Origin: Phoronis australis
Taxonomy: Eukaryota; Phoronida; Phoronidae
Direction: 5' to 3'
Length of the DNA stretch: 64,000 nt
NCBI GenBank assembly: GCA_002633005.1
Contig: NMRA01000367.1
Span: 263,151 to 327,150, forward strand
Shown here: positions 11,333 to 22,920 of the stretch, piece by piece
How the letters are laid out: the number at the start of each line of letters is the position of its first letter
How positions within the stretch are numbered: position 1 is the first letter of the stretch
Notes under the pieces: model-generated
The model's database searches: none
Told to the model about the DNA's origin: nothing
The model's input: the letters and a program-made list of their open reading frames with translations, nothing else
Translations under genes and position numbers: made by a program

Positions 11333-11525
11333 CTAAAGTAAACAGTATAGGTACTACAAGTTAAGTAAATTGAAGTCTTAATGTTGCCCTCTCCTTATTC
11401 TTCTGTTAGGGGTCACTCTCTCCCTTGTTCTTGTGAAGTGTCTACCATATGTCTGACACAATGTTTCAATGATGCCATGAGACTTCAATTTACTTAACTT
11501 GTAGTACCTATACTGTTTACTTTAG
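11333..11525. mobile_element. Perfect 46-bp inverted repeat with 101-bp loop
   Basis: Arms 11333-11378 and 11480-11525 are exact inverted copies (start ctaaagtaaacagtatagg). A MITE-like or foldback element. Perfect identity suggests recent formation, gene conversion, or selection for structure. Confidence 0.8.
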
Positions 11526-13604
11526 AAATGTCGAGAATGTCTGTGACATTTGTATTTATGAAATGTTATGGACTCTGTAAATGACAAGTATATACCCAAT
11601 AGACAAAATATATGCGACATCTTGTGTTGGAACCGGACAATACTATAGTTGTGACTGTATACTATTAGGATCATGTTGGGGGCCTAGAGTATGGATGTGT
11701 TATGCATGCCAATCTGTATATGTCATAATTTCTGCTTTGCTAGTATTTGTAACTGTTGTCTATCTGGAAATAAGAAACTGTAGACAGGTAATCTGTGCAG
11801 GCTTGTATGTATGGCAAGGATCATTTTGGAAAATGTGGGTATGGTGAATTGACTCACACGGCATCAAGTTTATGGGCCAATTTGGAGGACCTATGGGCCA
11901 AGTTAGTTTTTGGTTCTTTTTGGCTTCCAATTTTTTTTTGATCCCCTTGGCCTCAGTGAGCTAAGCAATTACAGTGCGTGAGTGAATTATTTTTGCATGG
12001 ATGGGGCAAGGTGTGCTCCTAGAATTATCACTATTATGGTTATTAATTGTTCCTGTATATGCTCTGGTTAGTTTCAAAAACAAGGGTGCTGTTATAAGCC
12101 AGGCAGGCGTGTACCACACAAGTGGGTGAATTAAAGCCCATAGGCCTGTATCACACACTGATAGGAACAACATGAAGTCACACTATATTCTAGCCAGTTT
12201 TGCGCTATTCAGCTTATGATTGGTTAGAAGTGAGAGGAGAGGTCAATGTTTTGAGTAATCTGCATACTCTGTTGATAAATTTGTACACAAGACACTTGGA
12301 GCACCTAATTATCATTCATTCATTACTGAGCAGTGTCAGAAGGACAAACTATTTTTAAGCTGTGCTCAGCTCTGCTGTAAAGGGTAATTGGTTTCTGCCA
12401 AAATGAATACTATTTTCAGTTTTATGATGACCTGTCAGCAGAATACACAAACTCAATTACTGATCTATTTAAGTATACACACTAAGCCTGAATCTTGATG
12501 TTTTTATTTTGTAAACCACAGTGCTGTCTTCCTATGAATGTACCTTTCTCTTTTGCTAAAATTTACTTTAAAATCAACCCAATCAACTGGAGATTGGTAG
12601 AAATTCAGAAATCAAATTCTACAAACTTTCTGCCAGCAAATATATTACTTTTCTGAGCTATAGCTTGGTAATATTTGGGCGAATACTATGAAGTCTTATA
12701 TGTGTAGTCTTAAAGGCAACTTTCCACCATTTGCTCAGTATGAGGCTTCGATTGTAAAGGTCATGTCAAGGTCACGTGAATGCTTGGCATTGATGAAGTA
12801 GCTCCCTCCGCTCCTATGTATGTAAGTCTCACAAACCCATGCCCCCCCCGGGAATGTACTGTGAGTAATGATAGTATTGCGAATTGCTTTGATCTATAAC
12901 AAGTTGTAACATTACTAGTAAAGTACAGATAGTAGTGTTATTATTAGTGTTGATATTAGCAGGATTAATGTATTGTTATTATTGTTATTATTGTTATTGT
13001 AAAATTACCATAATTACTATACGCATTATAATTATTAGTAGTTTAACTATTGTTATGATAATGTTAATCATAAATAATGTATTTATTGTCATTAATACTG
13101 TTGTGTTTATTAAACATAGCTGTTTGTTGATGAAATTGCAATAATGAATTTTCAAAAACTATCATAAAACATGACAAATTTTGAAACAATGTTTCAGAAT
13201 AACATTCATTCTGAGGATTATCATTTCTTTTTTGCCTGAGGTGAGACTGCCATAGCAGGACAAATTGTACTTAGAATTGTTGAAACACAATCCTGATTGC
13301 ACAGCGCTTAGTCATCTTGGTTAGATGGATTAGGGAGTGTAGAATATATGTTGATCAGTGGGTCCCCTGGTGGGAGGTGTGGGTGTGACTGTCACACTAC
13401 TATGGTTGAACATTAGATCAGTCGTCAGGTCACCCTGGTGTAATACTACACCATGAGTCAACAAGCAAAAGTTTGCCTTTTGTTGTCTAGGCTTTTTGTT
13501 GTGATGTCATTGTCCATTAGTAGTGACAGTGATGTGTGAAGGGATGGTTTGACTGTCTGGGTTTATTGTCATTTGGATCACTGATGTGTCATTGTTTGTT
13601 GCAG
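11526..13604. other. Unannotated stretch with an (ATT)n-like tract
   Basis: Only simple ttattattg-type sequence at about 12930-13100 stands out. No gene recognised. Confidence 0.5.
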
Positions 13605-13642
13605 ATTGTGTACATGGTGATCTGAGGACATCACAGTTTATG
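13605..13642 (+). CDS. Candidate 38-base micro-exon
   Basis: Flanked by a strong-looking acceptor (tgtttgttgcag) and donor (gtaagtt). Only the frame entering in phase 1 is open and reads CVHGDLRTSQFM. No neighbouring exon continues it in phase, so it may be a chance arrangement or part of a noncoding transcript. Confidence 0.15.
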
Positions 13643-14328
13643 GTAAGTTATTCTTGTGCAGTATGCCCTCAAGCTATGTCCAGATGTCCAAGTGTCCATA
13701 CCACTCTCCCTCTGCTGACCGGCCACATTAGGAAAGTGTTAAAACAACTGAACACACTTGGCATGCAAAACATGGGAAATTGTTAAAATGATGTCCATGC
13801 AATGAATGGTTTTTGGAAAAGGGGAAAATGATGAAAATTAATGGAAATCTTTTGTTTAAATGGTAAAAGTTCTCCATTTTGGGAATCTCAAAACTTTGGG
13901 ACACCCTAATTTAGCTAAAATAGAATTTTCTTTATTCTGAAGATTGAGACATGGGTGATTTTAGCGTCATCATGGGACTGTACTCAGTATTAGCAGTGAA
14001 AGTGAAAAGTGCAGTTCAGGAAATTGTCAAAATTAGCAGCAATACTTTTATGTGTCCCCATAGTTTGTAACAATAAGGTGAATGAAAGTTTTTCGTTGAT
14101 TGCAGTTCTTGAATTTGTAAAATTTGGTACAAGTATTGATCCAGAGCAAAATAATTTAGTACGTTTTCTATTTTCCAAACTAGAGAATTTTGCGTTAATA
14201 ATATTCAGAGTCGCGCTAATTGTGGGATACCATCAACATTAACATCGCTGCACTCTGTCCTCAGTACTGCTATGGCTGGACCAGTTGAGCATGTATATTT
14301 TGAATTACTATGTACAAACCCTCAGCAG

Positions 14329-14453
14329 TGACCTCTCAAGGTCGCCATGTGCTGCTGTCTCTCCTCACATCACTTGCCCTTCATACGACCTTGCTCCTGG
14401 ACCAACTTGGATCTGGACATAACCTGGTGATTAAATACGAAACAATGCGTATG
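14329..14453 (+). CDS. Candidate isolated exon, leucine-rich peptide
   Basis: Between cctcagcag and gtaattg there is a 125-base segment open in one frame (phase 1 in, phase 0 out). It codes for HVLLSLLTSLALHTTLLLDQ followed by LGSGHNLVIKYETMRM. GC content is about 50%, above the local level, and the peptide looks like an amphipathic helical repeat protein. Not recognised. It does not join in phase to the micro-exon at 13605. Confidence 0.18.
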
Positions 14454-15032
14454 GTAATTGTTTATTTTGCTCAAATATAATTGTTAATATTGCACAAATA
14501 TAATTGCTAATGTTACCAATTTTTCCTTTTTCAAAGACTGATTACTTCACAGTAAGTAATGTAATATTTAGCAGAAGCTGTTTGGGGACATCACCAGCAC
14601 AGTACAAAACATGCTAATGTTATACTTAACTTGTTTATTCTTTATTTTTGTGGAGAAATTTAGCTAAATAGAATTTCACTTGTCAGTCATGTTGTGTGGT
14701 AAATAAGTGAAGCATACTGTAATTGTACTAATGGAGAGAAGGCGATCAACACACTTTTGACTGAAGTGTTGTTTTTAAGTGAATAACTAGAAGCGTTTGG
14801 TGTTAACTGATTATTATTGAAGTACTTGAGTGCATTCAAGGATTGTCTAAAATAAAGCTAGCCAAGTTGTTATGACTTTCATCTATATAGCCCTACAGGC
14901 CTGCATTGTTAAAGTGTATAGTCTCATTAAATTGCGAATATGTAAATGAAATACTAATTTATAACCAAGCCCGGGTTGTCCAGTGTGCCAGACACCATCA
15001 TTAGTTATTATTACAATCTCGCAAAGTCTCGT
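14454..15032. other. Unannotated AT-rich stretch ending in a small palindrome
   Basis: At 15023-15045 agtctcgttttgcgagact forms a short hairpin. Its stem sequence is repeated directly just before the next dispersed repeat copy. Confidence 0.5.
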
Positions 15033-15049
15033 TTTGCGAGACTATGCAA

Positions 15050-15424
15050 AGTCTCGTTTTGCACCCATACCTGTATCTCCTAAGCCCTCTGCAGGATCTT
15101 TATTAAATTTAGCACGTGTATTTATATGAAGTTAACAAGAGAAGACGACGACTTTTAAACAGAACCGACGAACACTGTGCCCCTCTAGTGGCAATTTCAT
15201 TTTTTTTTTGTTTTCCTCTGTTTCTCTGAAGTTCCTCGATATATTTTAAGGAAATTTGGTAAATGGCTTTCTTTTAAAGAAACTACATTTTCTGGTTTTC
15301 AGACGGATTCGATGTATTTTGCACCATCTAGTGGCCATTTCGATGATACAAACAAAACCCCCTAAAACTACACCATATGCGATGCATTTGTGGGCGCATT
15401 TCAACGCTCCGCGTTGCTCTTGTT
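15050..15424 (+). repeat. Modular dispersed repeat with CTCF-like motifs, copy 3 (3' part)
   Basis: Two modules with CTCF-like blocks at 15178 and 15320 (142 bp apart), then the family 3' end. That end is accatatgcgatgcatttgtg, then gggcgcatttc and the hairpin aacgctccgcgtt, followed by gctcttgt. Confidence 0.85.
15320..15336 (-). promoter_or_regulatory. CTCF-like motif
   Basis: tgcaccatctagtggcc; the complement ggccactagatggtgca matches the CTCF core with T for G at one tolerated position. Confidence 0.35.
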
Positions 15425-17199
15425 AATATGTGTTTATTTCACTATCAAATAACAATTGCATAGTATTTGGAATTACTAGGTTTTTTATATATTCACACTT
15501 GTTTTAAGTGTATTAGATGTGGTGCAACAAACTGTTTCTTTTTCTGACTATACTTGTACACATAGTTCTCAAGGGGAAGACACTAGGTGGCGCTTGCTAC
15601 AACTTTAAATATTCAAGGTTTTAATGAGACATAGCATCTTTAATGGGAACCTTTGAAGGCCAGTGTTGACACCTCGTTGTGACTTACACCATAGTAGTGT
15701 TCATCATGCCACAAGTCAACATGTCACTAAGTTGAATTTAATTTTTAATCAACTGAGGACTAAAAAAGAACAACAACTGTCTTTTTTTGCCTTGTTTCTG
15801 TTACAACAGAGCTTGTGTTTGTGTATAAAGGTTCAAATGGACAACAATTGTACTGTGATCCTGTAATGTCTGATTTGTATTTCTGAATTAAAATATATTT
15901 GCCATGGTTTAGTGGTTGTGACTGGTGTTTTCAAATATTTTGCTCAAATTTACACCGATTGCCTTCCCAATTTTTTATAAAATTTGATGAAACTGTGAAT
16001 TTGAATTCACTGTCTCCTTATTGGAGAATGATGATATGTCAGCCTCAACTCAGAATGACTAATTTATAGTCTCTGATGGTTTTGAATGTCACATGAAGTC
16101 TGTCACCAATCTATAGATTTTTCTGTCTTGATGTATCTTTAAGCCTTTTCATTAATTTGTCATTTGCTTAACATTCTCATGTCTTATTTTGTTTCAAGAA
16201 TGTAAAAATCAATATGTGGTATATGCAGAATGTCCTCAACTGAGTTTGACTCAGTTGGCACCAGATGTCTCTGTGTCTCAATGATTATAGCCTGAAGTTC
16301 TTATTCTTTGTTGAAGTCTTCTGTTAAAACATGCATTCAATTCATTACAGTAACTACATGTCATCAATGTAGGACACAATATGGGGGACAATTGATGAGG
16401 CCAAAAAATCATAGTTACTTCTTATCAAGGCCAAAAAAGCCTAGTTGGTTCTTGTCTTTGTTTTTTGATGCAGTGACATTGTACTTTCGGCACTGAGGAG
16501 CCCACTTCCTCAAAAGATACATCCGTGATGAATGCAGACTGCACCCAATTTAACTTTCCGAGTCGGATATATTTTTTCTCATTTTTTTATTAATGATAAG
16601 TAGGTGTGTCAAAGTAATACTTTACCTTTTTCATGTTGTCTGTCAGTGACAAAGCTTTTCTAGACAAAGTTTTGAAAAGTTGCAGCCACTCATAAAAGGG
16701 TCAGAAGCCTTTGATGAATGGACATATTTATTCGTTTCCAATATTGGTGAGATTTTATCGTATTGACAAATAAGTCTCTCCGTGGGGATGTAACATTTAA
16801 ACTCAATTTTTATCGTGGATTCTAGTTAAGTGAGTGACGAGATCAACCTGTGTGGAAGATCTCATGCCATAATAGAGATTGTTTTCAATCAACATGTCAG
16901 TTTAACATGTACAGTCAACTTGTTATTGTCGTGCAATTTTTGTAGTCCAAGTCTGTTAGCTAATGAGTAAATACTAATTTTTAGAAAATCTTGATGGTGC
17001 AGCTGGAACTGTCTGTAATTGATTAAACAATTGAGGAGAGTCTAAAGTACAAGATGAAGTTCTTTTGATTCACATCTTGTCAATTAGTGGTAGGCACTTG
17101 AAATACAGAGCAATTAGTGACCACCAATGACAGCAAGCTTAGAGAATCACTTGAGTGTATAGCCACTTGAGTGGTAATTACTGATCAGTTTTAATATAC
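15425..17199. other. Unannotated stretch
   Basis: Contains one isolated CTCF-like sequence (cactaggtggcgc at 15582-15594) outside the repeat. Nothing else recognised. Confidence 0.5.
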
Positions 17200-17370
17200 A
17201 CCCACATATAAGTACATGTAGGTCTGCTTATTATGGTCATCTCTGTCCGAGTGACGGTCCGACTTGTTGCAGCCAATGTCTGGCAGGATCTTCATGACAA
17301 TGAATGGCGGCGACTTTCGGATGGATCCAAGTACTACTGGTGCTACCTATTGAATAGTAGTGTAGTTGCA
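17200..17370 (+). repeat. Modular dispersed repeat, copy 4 (5' fragment)
   Basis: Carries the 5' cacccacatataag segment, a gtccgagtgacggtccg lead and one module up to ggtgctacctattgaat. The CTCF-like core is degraded. Confidence 0.6.
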
Positions 17371-17719
17371 AGAGATGTTCATTACATAAAACAAGATGAT
17401 GTCTTGGTTAGAATTGTTTTTATCCTATGAAATATGATAAGTTATCCAAAATAGATGTCTTAGGTTTTGATTCTGTAGTACTTGTTGATGAAAGTAGTTC
17501 CATTTGGTTTTAGTGACTTTTTGAATCATGGGAGATAACTGGCCTGCCAGTAGCGATGCCTCAATTTGGAAATTGCTGTGGTCTGGGGTTGAAACCATTT
17601 TTGTAATGTGTAGTGCTGAAGGTGGAGTTCTGTAATCAATTTTACATAATCCAAGATTGCATATATAATTCCACAGGTTCAAACTTATCTATGACAATAA
17701 TTTGAAATTGTAAATAGAG
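17371..17719. other. Unannotated stretch
   Basis: Nothing recognised. Confidence 0.5.
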
Positions 17720-17840
17720 AATCCTCTCGTCTCAGGTACATGACATGGCAAAACCTCTTGGAAATTTCTTTGCCTTGGGATTTTGACGAAATTTCCAAGA
17801 GGTTTTGCCCATGTCATAAACCTGAGACGAGTTTAGGATT
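17720..17840. mobile_element. Foldback MITE-like element
   Basis: Arms 17726-17767 and 17789-17831 (core ctcgtctcaggt...aaacctcttggaaattt) pair with two mismatches and one indel around a 21-base loop. Not related to the other foldbacks in the window. Confidence 0.8.
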
Positions 17841-18029
17841 TGTTTTACACGTGAACTGATCTTTTTTGCTGAAGAACTCGACATGTCTGAAACTTTCAAC
17901 CACATGACGCAACTTTTGTGAAAACACGCTTGCGTTATGTAAAGTATACCTTGTTACTTTTTGGTAATTTTATTTTAAAATTAACAATTGTAAATTGCAT
18001 TTAGCTTTCATAACAGACATTCAAAAAAG

Positions 18030-18496
18030 GTAAAGTCGTGCGATTTTCGGACAGCCCGTCATTTTGGGACAAGAATAAATATTTCTGAAATGAGTTTTTC
18101 ATAGTCCACGAAATTTGTACAAGGTCCAAAAACTGTTTTCAATGATCCTCAAATTTTGGACAATATCATAAACATCGGATTTCTGTCCCGCAACTTTCGA
18201 ACAAGGAAAATTTTAGACGCTAGTTTCCTATCGACGCAACTCTCTTGTCACTAAAGTGTCCAATGGATGATTATTACTCTATAAGGCTTGAATCTGAGAA
18301 TCTGTACAACTTTCTAGGTAATTTTTACCTTGTCGAAATGATGTGCATCCACGAAATTCGAACACAATCGGAAACCCAAATTTGGACGTCTGCCAAATTT
18401 GGATACCACAAAAATGATGTTTCGCGAGATTCGTCCAAGAATGATTTTTTTCTATTGGAATTAATTTTGGGTGTCTGAAAATAAGCGCGACTTTAC
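18030..18496. mobile_element. Non-autonomous TIR element, about 467 bp
   Basis: The left end gtaaagtcgtgcgattttcg and the complement of the right end gtaaagtcgcgcttattttc form about 28-bp terminal inverted repeats with a few differences. The interior is full of tttcggaca / aatttggac variants, suggesting internal subrepeats. No transposase ORF. Superfamily not assigned; no clear target-site duplication. Confidence 0.65.
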
Positions 18497-18925
18497 GGTA
18501 GAATCTAATAAATACTCTTTGAAGTTGTAACATGAAAACTTGGCAAATGTTCATAAATAACAAACAGCGTGTGAGCACTGAATTGACCTTGAGACAGCAC
18601 AGCTAGTCAGTCTCACGTATTTCTTGAGTTGGGTTCATCTCCGTTTGAATGAACAATGATATGGAATTCGCTGCCGATGGTGGGTCTAAGAAGTTGTTTG
18701 TATTCCAACTAGGAGCATGATGCTGCTGCTTTGCATGTCATGTTGAACCTTATCTCCTTCATAGAATCACGGAATTGTTTGGTTGTTGGTATTGGTGTTT
18801 TGCAGATGATAAAATTTCTACTCTGCACTTCTTCGTGATTCGCCCATGTAATATCAAAAAATTACGTACTAGGTGTTATTAACCAGTCGTGTGCTAACAC
18901 ATTAGAAAGACAGATGTGTACCATT
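18497..18925. other. Unannotated stretch
   Basis: Nothing recognised. Confidence 0.5.
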
Positions 18926-18955
18926 CACTGTGTGTGTGTCTGTGCGTGTGCGTGT
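18926..18955. repeat. (GT)n microsatellite at a gap edge
   Basis: An alternating gt/gc tract that runs into the N gap. Confidence 0.85.
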
Positions 18956-19245
18956 NNNNNNNNNNNNNNNNNNNNNNNNNNNNNNNNNNNNNNNNNNNNN
19001 NNNNNNNNNNNNNNNNNNNNNNNNNNNNNNNNNNNNNNNNNNNNNNNNNNNNNNNNNNNNNNNNNNNNNNNNNNNNNNNNNNNNNNNNNNNNNNNNNNNN
19101 NNNNNNNNNNNNNNNNNNNNNNNNNNNNNNNNNNNNNNNNNNNNNNNNNNNNNNNNNNNNNNNNNNNNNNNNNNNNNNNNNNNNNNNNNNNNNNNNNNNN
19201 NNNNNNNNNNNNNNNNNNNNNNNNNNNNNNNNNNNNNNNNNNNNN
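18956..19245. other. Assembly gap, 290 N
   Basis: Lies between a GT microsatellite and a 69-bp tandem repeat, so repeats probably fill it. Any frame spanning it is not meaningful. Confidence 0.98.
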
Positions 19246-19385
19246 CTACATGTGGCAGACCCATTACAAAAGGTCCCCTCACCACCTCACTCCCCTAGCT
19301 GTACCCCACTCCTCCTACATGTCTCAGACCCATTTCAAAAGGTCCCCTCACCACCTCACTCCCCTTGCTGTACCCCTACTCCAGC
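19246..19385. repeat. 69-bp tandem repeat, 2 visible units
   Basis: Starts at 19246 and again at 19315 (ctacatgtggcagacccatt and a variant). More units probably lie in the gap. Confidence 0.9.
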
Positions 19386-20780
19386 CTACTCCATTGTCCT
19401 CTCCTTATCATACACTCTGACCATTGTACTTTACTATTATCAACATTCAACAACATGTCAACAACAGGCTGACTCACCTAGACCACCTGGTCCCAATACT
19501 TTACACACAGAGAACTGTCACCAGTCAAGGGTAACCACTGAATATGAAATCAAGTGATCATTGTCTGTTAACATCATCTTGTCATATTAATACTAGTTTT
19601 TTGTTTGATTTGTTTATTTACAAAAGCTGTGTGTTCACTTTTCCTCACCCTTTCTTGAGCCCATGTAACTCACTGCCTTCAGGAGCCTCATAGGTAGCCC
19701 CCTTCAAGAGCCCCCTATTCACCAGGTAATCCTGAGACTATCTCAGCAGGATAGCATTCAGTATGTTTGTCTAACTTTGGCCAGTGGATTCAAACCAAAC
19801 CTGAACCAAGCTCTGACAGTTGGATAGTTTTATCTGAAACTGGATAGATTTGAAGTCACCTTATTTGGAGTATATGTGGGAGGGGTGTATATGAAGATTT
19901 ACTATTGATTTCCTGCGAGTATTATGAACTGATATCTTAAGAGTGTCTCCTTGGTAAGTAGCTATGAGAGCCTCTGATCTATAAAGGTGTACTGTGTTAC
20001 CTCTAGACACTGCACTACCTGTAGACACTACACTACCTGTAGACACTACCAGTAAGGGTTTAGAATACCTAATTCACACAATGATTCATGAATTTTGTGA
20101 CACCTGTTGTGGTAAGTAGGTTGAAATCTTATCACTTTGAACTGTTACCAACATGAACAATTTTACGAAGCCTCTTTAAATGTAAACAACTGAACTCTCT
20201 TTTTCTCTACTTGATTTAATATGTAAATAAGAATTTGTGTTCTTATTAAACATTCTGTTCTCCCCTCAGTGGTTCAATTATGTTATAACCATTTCATTAA
20301 GTGACCTCTTATAGGTAAAATCAGTGTTCTGGTTTTGATTAATTGTTCATATAGCTTAAAAAGTGTCAAATTAGCATTATTGAAAGACTCTACTATCTAA
20401 TATTTGATACCAATGTATTTTCAATAGTTTAGATATATTGAACATTAATTGTTATTCTCAGAACCTTAGAATTAGAAGCTTATTAGCAATTATAATGCGA
20501 ATTACAAAAACTTTACACTGAACACTCACTACACAGTGACAGTGTGTATGACCTCTGAGTGTTGAGTATGTGCAGGTGAACAAACCCTTGTAGTAGTATT
20601 AGTGGGCCATTTATAGCCTCATAACTCCTTGGCTGCACTCCCTGAACCTAGTCAGCCCTATTATATATATGATCTGGAACAATCAGTTATGTTCTTTGGT
20701 ATATTAGGGTACACTGTTGTTAAGTAATGGTTCTATTGAATATTGTTTTTGGTGTTTTCTTGAAATTGAGTTGTGTCTAG
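19386..20780. other. Unannotated stretch with a small 18-bp repeat
   Basis: At about 19995-20048 an 18-bp unit (ctgtagacactacactac) recurs three to four times. Nothing else recognised. Confidence 0.6.
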
Positions 20781-21153
20781 ATGTTCACCATCATGATAAT
20801 GGTTAACAGCACCTTGTTCATCAGTCCTGCCATGTTCACCATCATGATAATGGTTAACAGCACCTTGTACACCAGTCCTGCCATGTTCACCATCATGACA
20901 ATGGTTAACAGCACCTTGTACACCAGTCCTGCCATGTTCACCATCATGACAATGGTTAACAGCACCTTGTACACCAGTCCTGCCATGTTTACCATCATGA
21001 TAATGGTTAACAACACCTTGTTCATCAGTCCTGCCATGTTCACCATCATGACAATGGTTAACAGCACCTTGTACACCAGTCCTGCCATGTTCACCATAAT
21101 GATAATGGTTAACAGCACCTTGTTCATCAGTCCTGCCATGGTTACCAACATGA
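20781..21153. repeat. 51-bp minisatellite, 7 full units
   Basis: Exact 51-bp spacing from 20781 to 21137 plus a partial eighth. The unit starts atgttcaccatcatgataat and ends tcagtcctgcc. Two subtypes alternate (gttcatcag / gtacaccag). Both strands stay open over the array because 51 is divisible by three. The minus-strand 17-residue repeat contains HDGEHGRT. Not accepted as a gene. Confidence 0.95.
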
Positions 21154-22228
21154 CATTCCACTCTTACTATATTTTTGTGGATTTTCTTGGGATTTTGGTT
21201 CTTGTTTTGGTGGCATGCAGTCAGAAAATGATTAAAACAACGTTTTTTTCTGTAATACTTGAACTTCGTTGCCATCTAATGAAAATTTTACCATTTCTGT
21301 GAAGAGGAAAGATTTAGGCAACATTTTGTCCAAATTTCACCTCGCAGCAGTCCGTTTAAAAGTCAAATATCAAGTGCTGCCTTTAATTGAGACACCTCTT
21401 GAACATTTTTTGACAAGCTCAACTTTGAATTAGCGATCTCAGATGTACTGAGCTCTCCTGTTGTGACTTTTGTCTTTTCTATAACATTAGAGGTTGACAT
21501 GTATTTTTTCAACTTTTTGACTAATCTATTTTTCAGAACTTTGATTGAGAAAAACAAAATTGGTATTGTGCTCTATTAAAATGTCCTTTGTCTCGTGCCA
21601 AAAGCCTCATTTATAGGAACAAAAGTTGACATGGTGCAACTACTTGTGCAAACAGAAGTTGGCACAGAATGACTTGTCGACACTTGGCAATTTTGGCACC
21701 AGTTTTTAAGGTACGGAAACTTGTCCGGTATCAACTCTCAGTCTAAACACAAAACTGGGGCAAGGCTGATGCATTGGTGTTACCTAAGGTAGTGCGATAG
21801 GTGTCACCATTCTGCACCATTTTCATCGCCTGAGTTCCATTGCCTTTTACCGGTTTAGTTCAACCACTGAACATTTACACATTTTTTCTCTAAATATGCA
21901 TAAAACTTGCACCATTCTCAGCATAATCTGCAACTACTTTCAACATGTTCTGTGTGGTGCTGTTCTCACCAAAGATCATTTCATACAATTTTGAACATTT
22001 GCGACAATGTGATAAGCATTTGAAAAGTAGAAATATGGCAATTTTAACAATTATTTTTGTCCCAAATTGAAGAATTTTGCTATACACAATTTATAACCTT
22101 AGGTGTGTGCACTTCACATTCTTGCCTACAACTTGCACTTTGCCACCCTGTCTGATTTGTTTATGTATATGGCCATTGATCACCTTGTGCCTTGTCAGAT
22201 TGCACCATGTCACAGTTAATTAAGGTCC
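21154..22228. other. Unannotated stretch, possible old dispersed repeat
   Basis: About 21940-22085 shares diverged wording with 39300-39440 (atttgcgacaatgtgataag / atttgcagtaatgtggtgag, and a shared gtcccaaattgaagaattt). Confidence 0.4.
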
Positions 22229-22321
22229 ACCACAGACAGCCTACCTTAGGACAACTTGCACTAGTGCAACTTATCTCACTTGAACTGGAACATCCCCACA
22301 CATATCTGATAACTAGAGTAC
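22229..22321. repeat. Dispersed ~90-bp repeat, copy 1
   Basis: Nearly identical to 48782-48873: ccacagacagcctaccttag, then gacaacttgcactagtgcaa (a palindromic ttgcactagtgcaa) and ctgataactagagta at the end. Confidence 0.85.
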
Positions 22322-22819
22322 CAGGCTAGCTGGCCTGCCACAGGCGCAGCCATATTCAATGCCAACCTCATGGGTATTCAGCTGTAAATTAACTGCTTTG
22401 AATTATTAAAAAATGTCTGACAGAATCAATTATTCCTTAGGCATTGTCAGTTTAATAAGGGGTATTGCATTGATTATTTACATTGTTTTGAGTATTAAGG
22501 TTGTCTACATTGTTTTGTGTGTCAAGGTTATGTTTTGTGTATTAAAATGTCATCTTGGACCCTAGAAAAAGTGTCCATCGTATCCCAGAAATGACTCATC
22601 TGTTTTAAACTTTAGACACTATGCTTTATGTGCTATTCTCTAAAACACTAACTACAAGGATTGTTCCTCTTTTGTGTGAGGGGTTAACTCAACTTAGAAT
22701 TTTTATGATTTTCATGACAAAAATTACAAGTTTTGTAAAATGGGAACAAGGTGGCAATTTAGAAAACTACGTTTTTGAGATTTAGTCTTGAATGTAAGAA
22801 TTTAGAAGGAATGTTGGTG

Positions 22820-22920
22820 TTTGGCAGACATGTTGCTGTTTTGGCAGACAAGTTGTCATTTGGCAGACATGTTGTTATTTGGCAGACATGTTGTTATTTG
22901 GCAGACTTGTTGCTGTTTTG
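22820..22920. repeat. 19-20-bp tandem repeat, about 5 units
   Basis: Unit ttggcagacatgttgttat with variants. Confidence 0.9.

Noticed and set aside
18902-19557. Frames running through the 290-N gap
   Set aside because: Most residues are undefined and the flanks are microsatellite and tandem repeat.
20733-21275. 180-codon minus-strand frame with 17-residue HDGEHGRT-type repeats, and a 173-codon + frame over the same DNA
   Set aside because: Product of an exact 51-bp minisatellite; both strands are equally open, and the flanks look noncoding.
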